Shown here one piece after another: positions 59,162 to 64,000 of a DNA stretch of 64,000 nucleotides; position 1 is the stretch's first letter; each line of letters begins with the position of its first letter. The stretch spans positions 7,146,501 to 7,210,500 of the forward strand of contig NC_056759.1 in the NCBI RefSeq assembly GCF_018687715.1, read 5' to 3'. The DNA comes from Carya illinoinensis. Lineage: Eukaryota > Streptophyta > Magnoliopsida > Fagales > Juglandaceae. Made by a program: the position numbers and the translations under genes. Under the pieces are notes generated by a model. That model saw only the letters and a program-made list of their open reading frames with translations, ran no database searches and was not told where the DNA came from.

Positions 59162-62100
59162 AGGCGAGACTTGGGAACAAAATCATGTGCAATTGTGGGG
59201 CAAAGGACAGAATTTTGGGGTCTGTGTCTGTGTGAGATCAAGGACATGTAGGGAGCCAATTCCCGTTTGGTTCACTCTGCATTGTTGCCCTTTGGACATC
59301 TTGGTCCCTCTTTTCTGTGTGTTCATATGCATTGGGCTTCAAGTAATTAGTGTAATATTTTGTGCTTAGAAGAAAATAATGTGATAGTTTGTCTTTACTG
59401 TAATTTTCTTTCCCCTCCCTTGATCTTGTCTTTACTGTAGTTTTCTTTTCTCTTGAGATTGTCTTTACTTCCAAGATGAGGAAGCATCCTTTCACTTTCC
59501 TATGATTCCTTTAAATGGGTACTATTATGTTCGGTACACAAATGGTAGAAAATTTACACCAAAAAAAATCTTATAAATTAACGTGATACTTTAAATTTAA
59601 AAAAGACTTTTTACAATCCATCGTACTAATAAAGATAGAGTGATGCTACCCATCATCCCATATCATATATTTTATATATTAAAAAATTATTTTTTATTTT
59701 ATTTTATTCTTGTTAAATTAATTGAGCTGTTCTACTTATCATTTATACACTATATGTAAAGTGGGTGATATGTGATGATAAGTGTTGTGTGTGAAGATAA
59801 TAAGTAGAATTATTCATAAAGATGATATATGTAGGTTTTTGTAAATTTTTTGAAAAATAAAATTTTCATCCTCAAACTAGTAAGAGTTTGGTATTTTTTA
59901 AAAGGAAAATTTTATATATCACACCTCGCTTTTATTTCATTAAATAAAATGTAATACATTTATTATTATTGAATGATCATTTATTAGATACTTATATACT
60001 ATCCAATTATAATTAATGTGCTATATCTTATTTAGTATGATTAGAATATCATATATAGTATTACTCGATATGATCTCAGCAGTTGAACACAATCTTAATA
60101 TGTGAGACTTTTACCTTGTGTTTAATATATTTTACCTATAAATAAATTTGCAAGTTCAGCGTATCAAAACTTTTGATCATGTTCCCTGTCAAAGTGGATT
60201 ACGTTGCCCTGTTGAAGATTCAATTTCAAACTTTACAAGATACGGATTTTCCCATGTTCCCTCTCCTAGGAGTTATTCGACACATTATTCCACTATCTTG
60301 TTTCAGCCTAGCCTTGAACTCACCCCCATAACGCACTTTCCAACTATTTCCCACGTCACTCTCTCTCTTTCTTAGCTAATTTAATTCACAGGCAGCATAG
60401 TAATTATTAAATAAATCATTTTATTTGCTATTTTTCTGCTAATTTTTTTCTCCCTCACATTTGGTAGCTTTTCTTCCATAGAATAGCGTGCACTAGCTTG
60501 GGGATAGATGAATTTCGGCGACCCAAGCTAAAAGAATTGTAAAATTTTTAGGTGTAATTATTTTTAGGTATTTTTTTATATATTTTATTAATATGATTGT
60601 TAATGTATTAAAAAATAATTAATTTAATCAATTATATTAATAGAATATATAAAAATTATATAAAAATAATTGTATATAATATTATTTAGATTAATAAATA
60701 CTCTTATTTTATCTCAATTCATTTTATTTCATTATTACAACTTTCTTAAATTTTTACATAAAATATAATAAATAATTTTATTTTTTTTCAAATTAAAAAA
60801 TAATATTTTTTTATTTAAAATATCTCATTTTATCCAACTGTACAAACAACCTCAAATCGGTCCTTGACAAGCAGTACTACTAAAAAATAATTGTACTTTC
60901 TTTTTATTCAAAGGTAAATAATAGTTGTGCTGAGACGTACGGCCAATATTGATCGTCGGGCCTGCACAGCGAAAGATAAAAGTGCAGCGATTCTGCATAT
61001 CACAGTGAAAGATAAAGTGCACCATGTGCCATCCACAGATCCAATAATCTTGCGGCTTCCAACGTCTAGATTCGCTGCTTATTATTATAAGAATAAGGAA
61101 AAGGCTATCGTGATTATTAAATATGGCCTATTAAATATACATATTAATATAAATGAATTTTTTTATTTTTTAATTATTTTTTAAATATCCTTAATCATTA
61201 ACAAAATAATAAAATATATATAAATTCACTTATAGTTATTTCTTTAACCATTAAAAAAATAAAAATAATAAAAATATATAAGTAGATATATTTAATAGTC
61301 ATATTATTATTTTTTTAAGAATAATGCTAATATGATTTCTCATTTTATCTTTTTATTTTTACCACTCATATATATGTATATTTATTTTTACTTTCTAATT
61401 AAGGAAGTAATTATTAGTATATTAATTTTTTTTAATTTTATAAAAATATTTAAAAAAAAGTATAATTTGCATTAAAGACATACCAAGTGAACAAATTAAA
61501 GAAGCATTATCCTTATTATAAAGTTGGAGGTGTTAATATGATACTTATTGTCATTTTAGAAAAGTTAATTAATGTGAAACAGAATTTAGTGGTGTATCGG
61601 TGTGCGACAAAAAAATAATTAATTCGCAAATAAATTCTTTCATGTATTCAGTCTGAGAGCCTGTTTATTAATTCTTATTTCGTTCCTAAGGAAGTAAGAA
61701 TGTGTGTGGGAGAGTATTTGCAAGCTCAAGTTAAAATTAAGGAGTTCGTAATATCATTTGGGAACGTTTGGAGAATGAGATGAGAGATGAAAAATTTATA
61801 AATAGTAATTAAATAATTTATGAATAGTGGTGAAATAATTTGAGTTATGGTGATTTATTAGATTTTGATAAATGAGAAAAAAGAGTTGAATAAAAGTATT
61901 TAAAATTAAAATATTAATTTTTAATATTATATTTATTTTAAAATTTGAAAAAAAATGATTTTTTTATGTTTTATCTGAATGTTTGGTTTGAGAAAGTTGT
62001 AATAATTTGATGAAAATGTTTAATATTGAAAATTAAAAAATGTTTAATTATATTTAAGTGATGTTTGGGAATGAAATAGGATGAAACTTCTTCCAAGCAA

Positions 62101-63643
62101 TCTTTTAGTATCATGGTTATGTGATTACATACGGACAAGTCCTTTTAAGCTAGAAGATAAGGAGAGTTTCAATTTCACCATATACATGTGCTCAATTGTT
62201 TGTAAATATCCATGGTATAACTAATTTTTAATAGTTCGAAGATATAAATTTATTATTAACATGGCTAAGTAAAAAACCACGAAAGTCCGCTAACTTGCCA
62301 GTTAATATTCTTAATTGGACGCAAAAAGGTAATATTAGATGACATTTCATTTGCCTAGTTAAGAGTGGCGTTGTTAAGTATAAAATAAATAATAAAATTT
62401 ATATATTTATATCTGTTTAAACTTTTGAAATAAGTGATAGTTTTATATAATATTAGAATAGATATTTTGAATTTGAATTTTAACTCTACACTCTATTCTA
62501 TTTAATTAAATATTTTTTATATTAAATTATTTATTAATATAAAGTCTAAACCACATATAAAATAAATATTAAGATATAAAATAAATAATAAAACTTACAT
62601 CACTGACAGAAAAAGTGGGGCACCCTTAAACTCCTAAATAATGAGGGAATTTAGTGCCAGAGAATATCTAGCTAAATTATAAGACAAAAACACCATCATC
62701 AAGATCCCCTAATAAGATGGTGACACGTGGTGCAACAATCTTTGACCTCTCATACTAGACTTCATTTGTATTTTCTTAATATAAATGATAGTTACACTAA
62801 TGATTATATAAGTATTGTATATTTATTTTTTAAAAAAATAAATAAATATAAAATTTACATAAAAAAATAATTTTTTGATAATAGATTTTTTTTTTTAAAT
62901 AATTACATAGTATTTATACATCTACGATTATATATAATATTACTATTTTTTTAATATTTTAATTAAAAAAATGATATTTATAGTAATAAAACCTACAAGC
63001 ATTGCACACTCTATTTTAAAAAAATAAATCAATATACGACCAACATTAAAAATAATAATAATAATTTTTAATAATAAATCACATTCTTTAAAACAAAAAA
63101 GTGTAACGCTTAAACAATTAATAATTATATCTAACATTGATCAAGTTATCTACTTTAATTTTCACCCGCACAAAACCGTCGGTCCCCTCCCCTACGTAGG
63201 TAGCTACGTTCAGAATTATGGCTCGCATTGCATGGATCAGACCTACGACTAGTACAAATTATTTGATAAAAATACAACTTACTAAGAACCTCAATCAATG
63301 TGGTTGCAACGTCAATCAAACAAGCTGTTCTCAGACATGTACTAAGAATGAATAATGCAATTACGTACCCAGCCTAGCTATCTGCTCTCATCATTATTAG
63401 GGTCTTAAATTAATGGGCATGCACCTTTCATCTACACTTTCTAATTAAGGACTATTGTCTTATATTTATATTTTGGATCAAATGTTTTTTTTTTTAATTT
63501 TAAGTTGTCTGAATTGAAGGGCTATAAATTGTATGACGGACTACTAGACATATATCTATATCTCTTACACTTGAGACCCTCGAATTTAGACAACTACCTG
63601 ATAGAGCCTTTTTTCCTGTTTTTCTTTCAACACACACACACAC

Positions 63644-63679
<36 letters not shown>

Positions 63680-64000
63680 GCTTGGTCATGACGAAGAAAA
63701 AAGAAGAAAAAATGGGTTCGTGCATGCATGGCATATACTATACGTAGACTTGAAATAAACACAAGCATGTTTTGCACCGCATAGAATTATAACTTGACAC
63801 CGACTACACTAACTGTTTTTGTGGAACAAAATCCTTCAGTACTACCAATTGTGCCAACATGTCCTGGAACATTAAAAAGGTGGGACACTTTGGCGAGCCT
63901 ATGTTTTTTGTTCGAGCCACACATACACAAAGAGATGGATCAGAACATACATCATTTTCAAACCTAATGTGCAGATCTGGTATTAATGAGGAAAAAGCAT
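59162..64000. other. Gene-free right end of the window
   Basis: AT-rich DNA with MITEs of family 3 (about 60545-60690), family 1 (about 60687-60858, 61755-62100) and family 2 (about 62786-62943), a small foldback end near 59790-59815, and a compound microsatellite at 63631-63679. The frames at 60148-60375 and 60927-61184 have no family features. Confidence 0.5.
63631..63679. repeat. Compound (CA)n(CATA)n(TA)n microsatellite
   Basis: A run of CA units passes through CATA into a long TA run, then TATATG. Confidence 0.95.

Noticed and set aside
1..64000. CRISPR array, operon or bacterial mobile system
   Set aside because: No spacer-repeat pattern or bacterial gene; introns, SAUR and FPP genes and plant LTR elements show a plant nuclear sequence.

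Overview
The window is nuclear DNA of a flowering plant. It is AT-rich, with one five-exon gene bounded by GT-AG introns, two SAUR (auxin-responsive) genes, plant Ty1/copia and Ty3/gypsy retrotransposons, and many short foldback MITEs. The MITE ending in GTTTGGAT, repeated across the window, looks like one I associate with Juglandaceae (walnut, pecan, hickory). That assignment is a weak inference; 'eudicot tree' is safer.

Layout. (1) 203-3545 is copy A of a duplicated non-coding block; copy B is at 26523-28410. Copy A is followed directly by a remnant of the first untranslated exon of the FPP gene (3551-4945), which is split by a GC-tipped foldback element. (2) 5234-14462 is a single very large LTR with a perfect 5-bp target-site duplication. 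A degenerate Ty1/copia element (8616-13240, minus strand) is nested inside it. (3) 15598-20977 is a young but inactivated Ty3/gypsy chromovirus-like element with both LTRs, primer site and polypurine tract. (4) 22557-24872 is a SAUR52/53-type gene whose last 43 codons were cut off by a small, internally deleted copia element. The LTR supplies a new stop. (5) 25-45.8 kb has no recognisable gene: copy B, MITEs, microsatellites and anonymous AT-rich DNA. (6) 45.8-51.8 kb is an intact FPP gene, coding for a long coiled-coil protein of 1,090 residues. (7) 52-58.7 kb is MITE-rich spacer. (8) 58711-59028 (minus) is an intact SAUR50/54-type gene. (9) 59.1-64 kb is more spacer.

The gene order SAUR53-like, FPP4-like, SAUR54-like matches, from memory, the neighbouring Arabidopsis genes At1g19840, At1g19835 and At1g19830. 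The 60 kb therefore looks like an old conserved gene trio inflated by transposons and by a local duplication that carried a fragment of the FPP 5' end. SAUR proteins act in auxin-driven cell expansion; FPP is a cytoskeleton- or membrane-associated coiled-coil protein. Nothing here shows that they work together beyond conserved neighbourhood.

The most interesting points are the split SAUR gene, the two-copy block with the FPP remnant, the nested solo LTR, and the C-to-T nonsense pattern in both larger retrotransposons.
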